A stretch of DNA of 64,000 bases from NCBI GenBank assembly GCA_910585755.1, contig CAJUFH010000009.1, forward strand, positions 3,237 through 67,236. The letters are read 5' to 3'. Source of the DNA: an uncultured Muribaculaceae bacterium (GTDB lineage: Bacteria > Bacteroidota > Bacteroidia > Bacteroidales > Muribaculaceae). The notes below the pieces were generated by a model, which was not told the DNA's origin, made no database searches, and saw only the letters and a list, made by a program, of their open reading frames with translations. Positions 7,529 through 17,362 of the stretch are shown piece by piece; the first letter of the stretch is position 1, and every line of letters starts with the position of its first letter. Made by a program: the position numbers and the translations under genes.

Positions 7529-7695
7529 GGGCGTATCATAATAGCTCATCTGGGTCGTCGCTTGCAGTTTCGGTCTCGGTCAAAATCTTCAGATTGCTCC
7601 CTCGGCCTCACCTACAAGCTCCTATCATCTGAACCATTCTTTGCGGAGCAAAGCGCTTCGCGATGACTGATAGCACCCTCACCATCCGGGCAAGC
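7527..7695. repeat. REP/MITE-like hairpin element, copy A
   Basis: Its ends form an imperfect stem: GAGGGCG-TATCA (7527-7538) with TGATA-GCACCCTC (7668-7680). Near the left end it has CTCATCTGGGTCGT and just past the right stem CCATCCGGG. The same end sequences in the same order occur after radC (26051-26108). The interior is longer here and can fold further (CTATCA...TGATAG; GCGGAGCAAAGCGCTTCGC). It widens the groES-groEL gap to 219 bases. Confidence 0.55.
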
Positions 7696-7747
7696 ATCTT
7701 TCCGGTGCTGCTCAAAACGATAAATTTGATAATAATTAAGCACAGAA

Positions 7748-9388
<1,641 letters not shown>

Positions 9389-9549
9389 CCCCCCGCTTCC
9401 CGATTATACTACGAAATCCGTATCTCCTTTTGGGAGGTGCGGATTTCGTTGTTCTTATAGAAGCGATTACGGTGGGAGGGGCATACGGAGAGGATGAACC
9501 CCGGGCGGTTTAGAGGCGTTACTATTATAGTAACTAATACGTCTGTGTT

Positions 9550-9957
9550 ATGGCATACAAGATTATAGAAGTCGAGGGGATTGGTCCGGCTTATGCCGCC
9601 AAGCTCGAAGAAGCCGCCATCGCGACTACCGACGACCTGTTCAACGCCGCAGCCACGCCGAAAGGGCGCCAGGCGCTTGCCGAGGCTACGGGGATTTCCC
9701 CGGCCTTGATCCTCAAATGGGCCAACCATGCCGACCTTTTCCGCATTAAAGGGGTGGCCGGACAGTTCGCCGAGCTGCTCGAAGCCGCCGGGGTTGACAC
9801 GGTCAAGGAGTTCCGCCACCGCGTAGCCGCCAACCTGCACTCCAAGCTCGTTGAAATCAACGAGGTCAAGCATCTCTGCGGCCGAGTGCCTTCCGAGGCC
9901 GAAATACAGCGCATGATCGACCAGGCCAAGGAGCTCGCGCCAGTGCTGACTTACTGA
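9550..9957 (+). CDS. DUF4332 domain-containing protein
   Basis: The 135-residue protein contains helix-hairpin-helix-like motifs: IEGIGPAYAAKL-type (here VEGIGPAYAAKLEEA) near the start, and LFRIKGVAGQFAELLEAAGVDTV in the middle. DUF4332 proteins use this arrangement, which is typical of nucleic-acid contact. The precise role is unknown. It is followed by a strong terminator. Confidence 0.75.
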   Translation: MAYKIIEVEGIGPAYAAKLEEAAIATTDDLFNAAATPKGRQALAEATGISPALILKWANHADLFRIKGVAGQFAELLEAAGVDTVKEFRHRVAANLHSKLVEINEVKHLCGRVPSEAEIQRMIDQAKELAPVLTY

Positions 9958-9983
9958 CAACACTCTCCCAACCGGATGTAAAC

Positions 9984-10024
9984 GGTGCCGTGTCAAATGC
10001 TTTTGACACGGCGCCGCTGTTTTT
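9984..10024 (+). terminator. Intrinsic terminator after DUF4332 gene
   Basis: Arms GGTGCCGTGTCAAA (9984-9997) and TTTGACACGGCGCC (10002-10015) are followed by a T run. Confidence 0.85.
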
Positions 10025-10059
10025 GCGGGCAAAATGAGCGATGGTTCGTTAAATTTTCG

Positions 10060-10067
10060 TAACTTTA
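10060..10067 (+). promoter_or_regulatory. -7-like element upstream of envelope operon
   Basis: TAACTTTA differs from TAnnTTTG in the last base and lies about 50 bases before the first ATG of the operon. Confidence 0.4.
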
Positions 10068-10117
10068 CAAAAATTTTTGCATATTGCGATTATAGTGCTT
10101 TTCTGCCAAGAAACAGA

Positions 10118-10867
10118 ATGAAGAAACGACTATTTTTAACGCGCGCTCTGGGACTCCTGATCGCCCTGTTCGCCGGTTCCGCGGCGGCCGAGGCGCAGGT
10201 CGAGTTCAAGCGCGGCCTGGAACAGATTTCGTTCATTCCCAAGGGACAATGGATTACCGGGGTCAGCGTCAGCTTCTCGCAGTCGGACCAGGGTAACTAC
10301 CAGTTCCTCGTGATCGAGAACCTGTCGGGCGACTCATATTCCTTCAAGGTCAGCCCGATGCTGATGTACTGCTTCAAGGACAACCTCGCCGCGGGGGGCA
10401 AGATGGCTTATTCGCGAACCCGCACGCGCCTCGACCGTACAGACATAGTAGTCGGGGAGGGCACGGAGTTCTCGCTGGAGAACCTTTACAACATCTCCCA
10501 CAGCTATTCGGCAATGGCGGCGTTTCGCAACTACATCAGTCTCGGCCACAGCCGTCGTTTCGGCTTTTTCAACGAGGTGCAGCTCCAGGTCGGAGGCTCG
10601 CAGTCGAAAATCGCCAACGGCAGGGGGGACGACCTCACGGGCACCTACGAGACCTCCTGGGACGTTAACATCGGCCTCGCGCCGGGAATGGTGATGTTCC
10701 TCAACAACTATTCGGCGCTGGAGGTAAACGTCGGCGTGCTCGGTTTCTCCTACAGCCACACTACCTCCAAGACCGACCAGATTTACCGCGCGGAGCGCGA
10801 CAGCAAGTCGGCCAACTTCCGGGTAAACCTGTTTTCGATAACCTTCGGCGTGGCCTTTTATCTCTGA
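10118..10867 (+). CDS. Outer-membrane beta-barrel protein (first of a paralogous pair)
   Basis: The 249-residue protein has a signal peptide (MKKRLFLTRALGLLIALFAG, cleavage probable after AEA-Q). Alternating hydrophobic strands follow and end in an aromatic/hydrophobic C-terminal strand (FGVAFYL). The start at 10118 is chosen because it begins the signal peptide; an upstream ATG at 10034 would precede the promoter. It shares the blocks FIPKGQW, FRNYI/YRNYIGLG, RRF-FFNEV and FSITFGVAFYL/FNINFGMAVYI with the next gene, so the two arose by duplication. The function is unknown. Confidence 0.75.
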   Translation: MKKRLFLTRALGLLIALFAGSAAAEAQVEFKRGLEQISFIPKGQWITGVSVSFSQSDQGNYQFLVIENLSGDSYSFKVSPMLMYCFKDNLAAGGKMAYSRTRTRLDRTDIVVGEGTEFSLENLYNISHSYSAMAAFRNYISLGHSRRFGFFNEVQLQVGGSQSKIANGRGDDLTGTYETSWDVNIGLAPGMVMFLNNYSALEVNVGVLGFSYSHTTSKTDQIYRAERDSKSANFRVNLFSITFGVAFYL

Positions 10868-10873
10868 GCGAGT

Positions 10874-11779
10874 ATGAAACACAGAATATTATCCGCACTG
10901 CTCGCCCTCGCGGCGCTCGCTCTGGCCGGAGGGTTCCGGGCCGGGGCACAGGAGATACTCTCGCTTGACCGCCTCCCGATTCTGCGCAATATGGCGAAGT
11001 CGCCGAAAGTGCTGCTCGACTCAGCGGCCCTGAACGACCCCTCGCTCAAAGAGAAGGTGATTGTCGGGAAAGACACCGTCAGCGTCATCCTGCCGGAGAA
11101 CAACTACGGGCGCTACGACCGCGGCCTGTACAACTACCTGTTTATCCCGAAGGGGCAGTGGTCGTTCGGCCTCATGGCTGCCTACGGCGAGTTCAATACC
11201 GACGACGTGCAGATTCTCGGCATGATCAAGGACCTCGACATAAAGCTGAAAGCCTACTCGCTGCAGCCCTCGATTTCCTACTTCTTCTCCAACAACCAGT
11301 CGATGGGGTTGAAGTTCAACTACGTCAGGATGGAGGGGGACCTCCCGAGCTTCTCGGTCGATTTCGACGACGACATCAATTTCTCCCTTAAAGACGTAAG
11401 CTATTACCAGCAGAGCTTCTCGACGTCGCTCGCCTACCGCAACTATATCGGCCTGGGTAGCACGCGCCGCTTCGCCGTGTTCAACGAGGTAGACCTCGCT
11501 TTCGGCTCCGGCTCGTCGCGCTTCCGCCGCTACTACGCCGGAAAGATGAAGGACACGCGGACCAACTTCGTTACCGCGTCGCTGAACTTCTCGCCGGGAG
11601 TCTGCGTCTTTATCATGGACTACATCAGCTTCAACGTATCGTTCGGCGTCTTCGGCCTGAACATACGCAACGAGCGCCAGTGGACCGACGGGAAGGAGGA
11701 GGGCTCGCGCTTCACTTCCGGCGCGAATTTCCGGTTTAACATCTTCAATATCAACTTCGGCATGGCCGTTTATATTTGA
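10874..11779 (+). CDS. Outer-membrane beta-barrel protein (second of a paralogous pair)
   Basis: The 301-residue secreted protein (signal peptide to about residue 26, ending GAQ) starts 6 bases after its paralogue. Compared with it, it has an extra N-terminal segment of about 50 residues. It keeps LFIPKGQWSFG, SLAYRNYIGLGSTRRFAVFNEV and a C-terminal strand FNINFGMAVYI, which fits BAM recognition. Both probably insert in the outer membrane. No ligand or partner can be assigned. Confidence 0.75.
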   Translation: MKHRILSALLALAALALAGGFRAGAQEILSLDRLPILRNMAKSPKVLLDSAALNDPSLKEKVIVGKDTVSVILPENNYGRYDRGLYNYLFIPKGQWSFGLMAAYGEFNTDDVQILGMIKDLDIKLKAYSLQPSISYFFSNNQSMGLKFNYVRMEGDLPSFSVDFDDDINFSLKDVSYYQQSFSTSLAYRNYIGLGSTRRFAVFNEVDLAFGSGSSRFRRYYAGKMKDTRTNFVTASLNFSPGVCVFIMDYISFNVSFGVFGLNIRNERQWTDGKEEGSRFTSGANFRFNIFNINFGMAVYI

Positions 11780-11785
11780 TGCGTT

Positions 11786-13411
11786 ATGAGCGATAAGAAA
11801 CGCAAACAGAAAGAGTCTCTCGCGATGGTGCGTCGGCAGCGGATTGTGGTGGCGGTTGCCGCCGTGATAGCCGCCGCGTTGCTGGCCATTTTGTCGCAGT
11901 CGTGCATCAAGAACGACATACCCTATCCGCGCATCCAGGCCAATTTCACCTCTTTCGAGGCCGAGGGACTTGCCTCCCCGGCGAAAATCGACGAGCAGAA
12001 CCGCTTTATCGACCTCGTTTTCGACGAGACGGTCAATCTTGAGCAGGTAAACGTCACATCCTATACAATCGGCCCGGAGGGCGCGAAGCTCGTTGACGGC
12101 AATCTCTCTGAGCCGGTCAACCTTACACGCTATCTGATTCTCACCCTGCGCCTCTATCAGGATTACGACTGGGTAGTGCGCGCCTCGCAGCCTATCAGCC
12201 GATACTTCACTGTCGAGGGGCAGATAGGTGAGGAGGTTATCGATGTCGCCGGAAAGCGCGTCGTGGTGACCGTTTCGGAGAGCATGGGGCGCAAGGCGGT
12301 CAAAGTGCTGACCGCCAAGCTCGGCCCCGAAGGCTCGACAATGACCCCCGATCCGGTCGGCAACACTTACGACATGACGATGCCCTTGGAAATCAAAGTC
12401 AACGTCCACGGACACGAGGAGTTGTGGGAAGTTTTCTGCGAGACCGCTGCAGGGAGCGTGAACACCGTCCGCGCCGATGCCGGGTCGCAGGTCGCGTGGA
12501 TCTACGGCTCCTGCATCGCAGACTCCGAGGGTGGAGTGGAATACCGCGCCGCGGGTACGCAGCAGTGGAACCAGGCCCCGAAATCCTGGATTACGCAAAC
12601 CGGCACTACCTTCTTCGGATGCCTGAGAAATCTCCAGCCTGAGACCGAGTATGAGGCCCGCACTTTCGCGACAGCCTCCGACAAGACCGATTACGGTTCC
12701 GTAGTCAAGTTCACCACCGGCGACCTCCGCCAGCTCCCCAACAGCAGCTTCGACGAATGGTGCAAGGTAGGCAAATACTGGGCGCCGTGGCCCGAAGGGG
12801 GCGAGCAGTACTGGGATACAGGAAATCAGGGTGCTGCGACAATCGGCGAGGGGAACGTGTTCCGCAGCGACCAGACTTCGACCGGCACGGGATATTCTGC
12901 TGAACTGCGCACCGAATGGGTTGTAATCAAACTTGCCGCCGGAAGTATCTTCGCCGGAAAATATCTGCGTACCGACGGCACGAACGGCGTGCTCAGTTTC
13001 GGCCGTCCTTACAACCAGCGGCCGACAAAGGTCAGAGGTTATTTCAAATACAACTGCGCAAAGATTGACAAGGCGAAAGGATTCGAGCATATGCTCGGAG
13101 AGCCTGATACCTGCATCGTATGGTGCGCCCTGATTGACTCCGACGAGCCGTTTGAAATCCGCACGAAGGAATCAGACCGCCACCTCTTCGACCCGCAGGG
13201 CAGCTACGTCGTCGCCTACGGTAGCATGGAGTGCGCGCAGACCATTCCTCAGTTTACCCCCTTTGAGTTCGAGTTGGCATACCGCTCGACGCAGCGAGTG
13301 CCGAAGTACATACTTATGGTAGCCTCCTCCAGTAAGTACGGCGACTACTTCGTGGGTGGTGTCGGCTCGGTTATGTGGCTTGACGACCTCGAATTGTTAT
13401 ACGATTATTAA
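11786..13411 (+). CDS. PCMD domain lipoprotein
   Basis: The 541-residue protein has a basic N-terminus, a hydrophobic helix and the lipobox-like LSQSC with C40, so it is probably a lipoprotein. ATG 11825 (MVRRQRIVVA) would give a more ordinary signal peptide. An Ig-like region (about 50-210) is followed by a fibronectin-like stretch (LQPETEYEARTFA). The C-terminal half (from about LPNSSFDEW) matches the putative carbohydrate metabolism domain PCMD, ending in VMWLDDLELLYDY. It lies 6 bases after the second barrel gene. A surface glycan-binding role is an inference from the family. Confidence 0.8.
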   Translation: MSDKKRKQKESLAMVRRQRIVVAVAAVIAAALLAILSQSCIKNDIPYPRIQANFTSFEAEGLASPAKIDEQNRFIDLVFDETVNLEQVNVTSYTIGPEGAKLVDGNLSEPVNLTRYLILTLRLYQDYDWVVRASQPISRYFTVEGQIGEEVIDVAGKRVVVTVSESMGRKAVKVLTAKLGPEGSTMTPDPVGNTYDMTMPLEIKVNVHGHEELWEVFCETAAGSVNTVRADAGSQVAWIYGSCIADSEGGVEYRAAGTQQWNQAPKSWITQTGTTFFGCLRNLQPETEYEARTFATASDKTDYGSVVKFTTGDLRQLPNSSFDEWCKVGKYWAPWPEGGEQYWDTGNQGAATIGEGNVFRSDQTSTGTGYSAELRTEWVVIKLAAGSIFAGKYLRTDGTNGVLSFGRPYNQRPTKVRGYFKYNCAKIDKAKGFEHMLGEPDTCIVWCALIDSDEPFEIRTKESDRHLFDPQGSYVVAYGSMECAQTIPQFTPFEFELAYRSTQRVPKYILMVASSSKYGDYFVGGVGSVMWLDDLELLYDY

Positions 13412-13433
13412 TATTACCAACATAAGAAAGACA

Positions 13434-14171
13434 ATGAAGACTTTACGTAATATCGCGGTAGCGGCTCTGGCCTCTGTCGCATCGGTGGCGGCTTCGGGGG
13501 CATCCCTGGCGGTTGACAATCCCGACAACAAGGCGTATCTCGGCGTGCGCGCCGCGGTCGACATCAGTTCCGCCGCCAACGGAGGAGCCTATTACAGCAG
13601 CAAGGCCGGTTTCAGTATCGGCGGCATCTACAACCTCCCGATTGTAGCCAACTTCTACTTCGAGCCGGGGCTGTCGATTTTCTATGACACATTCGGAACG
13701 ATGCATTTCCAGTCGGAGGAGATTATGCCTGCTCCCAATCCGGACGCGATTACTGCCGCAGAGCCTGAGGAGCCGGAAGAAGTCTTTTACAAGGTCGACG
13801 GGTCGATGCGCAACCTCGGTTTCCGTGTGCCGTTGAAGTTCGGCTATCATTTCGACTTCGCCGAGGACCTCAAGGTACACGTTTTTACCGGTCCGCAGGT
13901 CAATCTCAACCTCATGGCGCGCTACCATCAGGGGGCATATATCACACCCTCCGGCCATCGCGTCGCTTCCCATTCCGAGAGCATCTTCGGCACGGGCGGC
14001 TTCAAGCATGTCGATTTGCAATGGAACTTCGGTGTCGGCCTGCAATATGACGACTACTATGTCGCGGTAGAAGGCTCGCTCGGCATCACCCGCATGAAGG
14101 ACCAGGCAGACTACCTCCAGCGCAACCTCCGCCGCGACCTCTTCACCATCACCCTCGGCTACAACTTCTGA
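13434..14171 (+). CDS. Outer-membrane beta-barrel protein (PorT/OMP_b-brl_2-like)
   Basis: The 245-residue protein has a signal peptide, then YLGVRAAVDISSA and the strand GFSIGGIYNLPIVANFYFEPGLSIFYD, typical of small Bacteroidetes barrels that start with a modelled G-x-N-x-S strand. It ends FTITLGYNF with a terminal Phe. The start at 13434 is chosen because it begins the signal peptide. It closes the four-gene envelope operon, 22 bases after the PCMD gene. Confidence 0.75.
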   Translation: MKTLRNIAVAALASVASVAASGASLAVDNPDNKAYLGVRAAVDISSAANGGAYYSSKAGFSIGGIYNLPIVANFYFEPGLSIFYDTFGTMHFQSEEIMPAPNPDAITAAEPEEPEEVFYKVDGSMRNLGFRVPLKFGYHFDFAEDLKVHVFTGPQVNLNLMARYHQGAYITPSGHRVASHSESIFGTGGFKHVDLQWNFGVGLQYDDYYVAVEGSLGITRMKDQADYLQRNLRRDLFTITLGYNF

Positions 14172-14198
14172 TATTTTCGCAATATCTAATAACGTTAA

Positions 14199-14240
14199 TA
14201 GCCCCTCCATATGCCGCATGAATGGCTGTTGGAGGGGCTA
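14199..14240. terminator. Hairpin between convergent genes
   Basis: Ten-bp arms TAGCCCCTCC (14199-14208) and GGAGGGGCTA (14231-14240) separate the envelope operon from the minus-strand DUF4923 gene. There is no T tract. Confidence 0.6.
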
Positions 14241-14280
14241 CTGACATATCAGGTCTTTGATCCGCTGAAGGGTGTGGGGA

Positions 14281-14943
14281 TTATTTGGTTTTGGCGAGTT
14301 CGAAACCGCAGTTGAGGCCGTCGTACTGGTTCAGGAGGTTCGACATGGCCTGGAGGGAGGACTGGCCGCTTACCTTGGCGATAGTCGAAACGAGGGTTAT
14401 CAGCTTGCTGGCGTCGAAGGTGAGGGTCATGGTGTTGATTTGTTTCTCGACGTGTCCCTTCATTTTGCCGATGGGGATGCGGCCGACGGTAAAGTTGAAC
14501 CAGAAGGCTCCGTCGGGGTTCTTGGCGTTGGCTACCTCGTATGTGCCCTTGAGGGTTACGCGGTTTAGCTTGAACTCGAAAGTCTTGTCGTCGTTGAACA
14601 CGCAGGTCATCTTGTCGATACCTACTTTTTTGTAGTAGGGCGCGATTTTGTCGGCAATCACGCCGGCGGCAGCGGCGCCTCCGGCTTTTTCCAGGAAGTT
14701 GCCACCCTGGAAAGCTACCGCGGGCCCGGAGTATTTCCAGGAGCCGACGAGGTCTTTCTCAGTGATTTTGCTGTTTGAGAGGAGCCCTTTTACCAGCCCT
14801 TCGAGGCCGGAGGCTGCGGTGCTTTGCGCTCCTTCCGAGGATGCGGCGCTGCCGAGCCCTTTGAGCAGGTCGGTAATGTCGGCGCTGGCGTTGAACGAGC
14901 CGAGGCTGAACGCGGCAATCAATGCGATGAATATTTTCTTCAT
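14281..14943 (-). CDS. DUF4923 family protein
   Basis: The 220-residue protein has a signal peptide (MKKIFIALIAAFSLGSFNASA). A Ser/Ala-rich segment is followed by the lipocalin-like body beginning LVGSWKYSGPAVAFQ and containing a CVFNDDKTFEFKL strand. DUF4923 proteins are Bacteroidales-specific and uncharacterised. The gene follows the TM2 gene by 14 bases and is probably the last of a minus-strand run. Confidence 0.8.
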   Translation of the reverse strand: MKKIFIALIAAFSLGSFNASADITDLLKGLGSAASSEGAQSTAASGLEGLVKGLLSNSKITEKDLVGSWKYSGPAVAFQGGNFLEKAGGAAAAGVIADKIAPYYKKVGIDKMTCVFNDDKTFEFKLNRVTLKGTYEVANAKNPDGAFWFNFTVGRIPIGKMKGHVEKQINTMTLTFDASKLITLVSTIAKVSGQSSLQAMSNLLNQYDGLNCGFELAKTK

Positions 14944-14957
14944 GATGTCTGGTTGTT

Positions 14958-15308
14958 TCAGAACAGGGGGAAGGTGGAGTTGGAAGCCACGAATTTGTAG
15001 TAGAACTCCTCGTTGGACTGGTTCCAGAGGATTATGATGCCCTGGAGGAGGGGGATGATTGCCCAGGCGCCGCAGGTGATAAGCGTCAGCAGGATAGTGA
15101 TGATGCCTCCGGCTGCTTTTCCGGCGTAGAAATAGTGGAGACCGATTGAGCCGAGCACGAGGGCGAGGAGGCAGAAGATGCCGCGGCTTTTCCCTGTCGG
15201 GCCGCAGTTGAAGGGGTTGTTGAAGGCGGAGTCAGCGTAAGGCTGGGGCTGACCGTAAGGCTGCTGCCCGTAGTTGGGCTGGCCGTAGTTTTGCTGTTGA
15301 TAATCCAT
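14958..15308 (-). CDS. TM2 domain-containing membrane protein
   Basis: The 116-residue protein has an N-terminal Gln/Tyr/Pro/Gly-rich tail (about 1-28). It is followed by the TM2 unit: two transmembrane helices (about 42-60 and 65-90) joined by HYFYAGKAAGG, the conserved short turn with its aromatic and Gly residues. The role is unknown. It lies 42 bases after tatD in the same direction. Confidence 0.85.
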   Translation of the reverse strand: MDYQQQNYGQPNYGQQPYGQPQPYADSAFNNPFNCGPTGKSRGIFCLLALVLGSIGLHYFYAGKAAGGIITILLTLITCGAWAIIPLLQGIIILWNQSNEEFYYKFVASNSTFPLF

Positions 15309-15350
15309 AGTGAATATAGAGATTATAAATATATTTGATGTTTGACGCGT

Positions 15351-16121
15351 TCAAAGGCCGAAAAGTTGCAAGGCGTTGCGGGTTGTCGTTTCAGCGACTG
15401 TTTCAAGCGGGATTCCTGTCGATTCGGCTATGTGGCGGGCGATGTCGGGAATGTAGGCTGAGGTGTTCTGCTTTCCGCGATGCGGTACGGGGGCGAGCCA
15501 TGGCGCGTCGGTTTCCAGCAGAATCCTGTCGAGGCCGATTTCCGGGAGCACGTCGCGGATTTTGGCGTTCTTGAAAGTGACGATTCCGTTTATGCCGAAA
15601 AAGGAGTCCGGGGAAATCTCTCTTATCCGGGCGACGTCGTCCGCGGTCCCGGTAAAGCTGTGGAAGACGTTCCGGGGAATCGCGGGAAGCGCCGAGAGCA
15701 CATCGAGCACTTCCGAAAGCCCTTCGCGGCAGTGGATGATTACGGGAAGATCCAGCTCCAAGGCCAACTCGCACTGGCGGCGGAATACCCGCAACTGCTC
15801 GTCGCGCCGCGAGGTGTCCCAGTAGAGGTCGATGCCGATTTCGCCGACGGCTACATATTTGCCGCGGTTTTCGCGGAGCTCCTTTTCGACCGCTGCGACA
15901 TCCGCGTCGGGGTCGTCGCCAAGTTCGGTCGGGTGTACCCCCGCTCCGAGAAACACCGTGCCGGGGAATCGCGCGGCGAGCGCTTTCCGCGGCTCGAAGT
16001 CCGACGGCTCGGTACCCGGGAACACCAGCCGGGTCACTCCCGCTTCCACGGCCTTGCGAATCTCGGCCGCCGGGTCGGGGAACTCGGCCATATAGATATG
16101 CGTGTGGGTGTCTACGAACAT
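15351..16121 (-). CDS. tatD: TatD family metal-dependent hydrolase
   Basis: The 256-residue TIM-barrel nuclease/hydrolase has the metal motif DTHTH (4-8), a GEIGID strand with the bridging glutamate, VIIHCREG and FHSFTG with metal histidines, and the C-terminal LLETDAPWLAP aspartate. Family members act as 3'-5' DNases. The start chosen is the ATG just before VDTHTH; an upstream in-frame extension is Pro/Arg-rich and lies inside the neighbouring gene. It lies 10 bases after the prenyl synthase stop. Confidence 0.92.
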   Translation of the reverse strand: MFVDTHTHIYMAEFPDPAAEIRKAVEAGVTRLVFPGTEPSDFEPRKALAARFPGTVFLGAGVHPTELGDDPDADVAAVEKELRENRGKYVAVGEIGIDLYWDTSRRDEQLRVFRRQCELALELDLPVIIHCREGLSEVLDVLSALPAIPRNVFHSFTGTADDVARIREISPDSFFGINGIVTFKNAKIRDVLPEIGLDRILLETDAPWLAPVPHRGKQNTSAYIPDIARHIAESTGIPLETVAETTTRNALQLFGL

Positions 16122-16131
16122 ATCGGGCTCG

Positions 16132-17091
16132 TCAGTTGGCGCGGTCAGCCGCCTTGCGGGCGAGCGAGGTGAAGTATTCGCGGGCGGCCGCGGGGATGTC
16201 GGTTCCGGCGAGTGCGTCGACAGCCTCCTCTGTATAGCGCTCAATCAGGCGCCTCGACTCGTCGGCGAGGGAGAGGGAGTCGTAGATTTCCGTGATTTCG
16301 CGGATTTTCAGGTAGTCGGTGAGCTTCTTGTCGAGCACCTGGCGCATGCGCTGCGGCTCGCGCTCCATAGCGTTGATCCAGAGCCACGTCTTCTTTTCGT
16401 TTATGATGTCGCCGCCGATTTCCTTGCCAAAGAGGGCGGGGTCGCCGTAGGTGTCGAGCAGGTCGTCTTTCAACTGGAATGCGAGGCCGAGCAGCTCGCC
16501 GTAGCGGTACATCGCCTTCTGGCTCTCCTCCGAGGCTCCGGCCAGGAGCGCCCCCATCCGGCATGCGCAAGCGAGAAGCACTGAGGTCTTCAGACGTATC
16601 ATCTCGATATACTCCTCGACAGTCACGTCCCCGCGGTCCTCGAAGTCCATGTCGAGCTGCTGCCCGGCGTAAACCTCCATGGCGGTTGTGTTGAACAGTT
16701 CCATAACCGCGGGAAGCAGCGATTCGGGAGCCTTGGCCATAAGCTGCGTTGCCATTGTCAGCATCGCGTCGCCGGAAAGAATCGCTACAGATGCGTTCCA
16801 GCGGCGGTGGACCGCTGGGCGGCCGCGGCGCACGTCGGCGTTGTCCATCACGTCGTCGTGAAGCAGCGTGAAGTTATGGAACACCTCAATGCCGAGCGCC
16901 TGGTCGATGGCCTTTTCCGGCTCCAGCCCGAAGGCTTTCGCGGCGGCTAACAGGAGCACGGGGCGCAGGCGTTTTCCCCCGCCGCTGAGGGTGTATGCTA
17001 TCGGAGCGAAAAGTGTCGCCGGGGTCTTCGACTCGGTAAGCGAGGGGAGCTTTTGCTCGACCATTTCGGCGAAAATATCGGTAGAAAACAT
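16132..17091 (-). CDS. Polyprenyl diphosphate synthase (trans-isoprenyl)
   Basis: The 319-residue enzyme extends isoprenoid diphosphates head to tail, supplying quinone side chains or carriers. It has the two aspartate-rich motifs DDVMD (79-83) and DDLLD (209-213), the GGGKRLRP substrate loop, and GQQLDMDF. Product chain length cannot be read safely. The start is ATG 17091; a TTG at 17115 would lie inside the TATCTTTG -7 box. Confidence 0.9.
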   Translation of the reverse strand: MFSTDIFAEMVEQKLPSLTESKTPATLFAPIAYTLSGGGKRLRPVLLLAAAKAFGLEPEKAIDQALGIEVFHNFTLLHDDVMDNADVRRGRPAVHRRWNASVAILSGDAMLTMATQLMAKAPESLLPAVMELFNTTAMEVYAGQQLDMDFEDRGDVTVEEYIEMIRLKTSVLLACACRMGALLAGASEESQKAMYRYGELLGLAFQLKDDLLDTYGDPALFGKEIGGDIINEKKTWLWINAMEREPQRMRQVLDKKLTDYLKIREITEIYDSLSLADESRRLIERYTEEAVDALAGTDIPAAAREYFTSLARKAADRAN

Positions 17092-17112
17092 CTTGTCAGT
17101 AACTTTTAACTG

Positions 17113-17120
17113 CAAAGATA
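17113..17120 (-). promoter_or_regulatory. -7 element for the prenyl synthase-tatD-TM2-DUF4923 run
   Basis: TATCTTTG on the minus strand, about 22 bases before ATG 17091. Confidence 0.55.
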
Positions 17121-17142
17121 GGCAAATCCGGGCTATTATGAC

Positions 17143-17150
17143 TAATTTTG
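17143..17150 (+). promoter_or_regulatory. -7 element for DUF4250-uvrD-nspC
   Basis: TAATTTTG on the plus strand, divergent from the preceding promoter and 28 bases before the DUF4250 ATG. Confidence 0.5.
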
Positions 17151-17178
17151 TACCTAAAAAACCAATTAGCCGCTCAAC

Positions 17179-17355
17179 ATGGATTTGCCCAACAACCCGG
17201 TGATGCTCCTGAGCACCATCAATATGAAACTGCGCGACACCTACAAGTCGCTTGACGAGCTGTGCGACGACCTGCAGCTCGACAAAGCCGCCCTTTGCGA
17301 AAAGCTGGCGGCAATCGGGTATTCGTATGACCCCGCGGCCAACCGATTCTATTGA
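17179..17355 (+). CDS. DUF4250 domain-containing small protein
   Basis: This 58-residue protein starts MDLPNNPVMLLSTINMKLRD and continues with YKSLDELCDDLQLDKAAL and LAAIGYSYDPAANRFY. The pattern is that of DUF4250: a Pro-containing start, then a small helical domain with a CDDL core. The function is unknown. It is followed after 7 bases by the UvrD gene and preceded by its own TAATTTTG promoter, so it is probably the first gene of that operon. Confidence 0.85.
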   Translation: MDLPNNPVMLLSTINMKLRDTYKSLDELCDDLQLDKAALCEKLAAIGYSYDPAANRFY

Positions 17356-17362
17356 ACCGAGT

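Noticed and set aside
11021..13090. 689-codon open frame on the minus strand across the second barrel and PCMD genes
   Set aside because: Antisense shadow of high-GC coding DNA. The plus-strand genes have signal peptides and family domains, while this frame has no recognisable domain.
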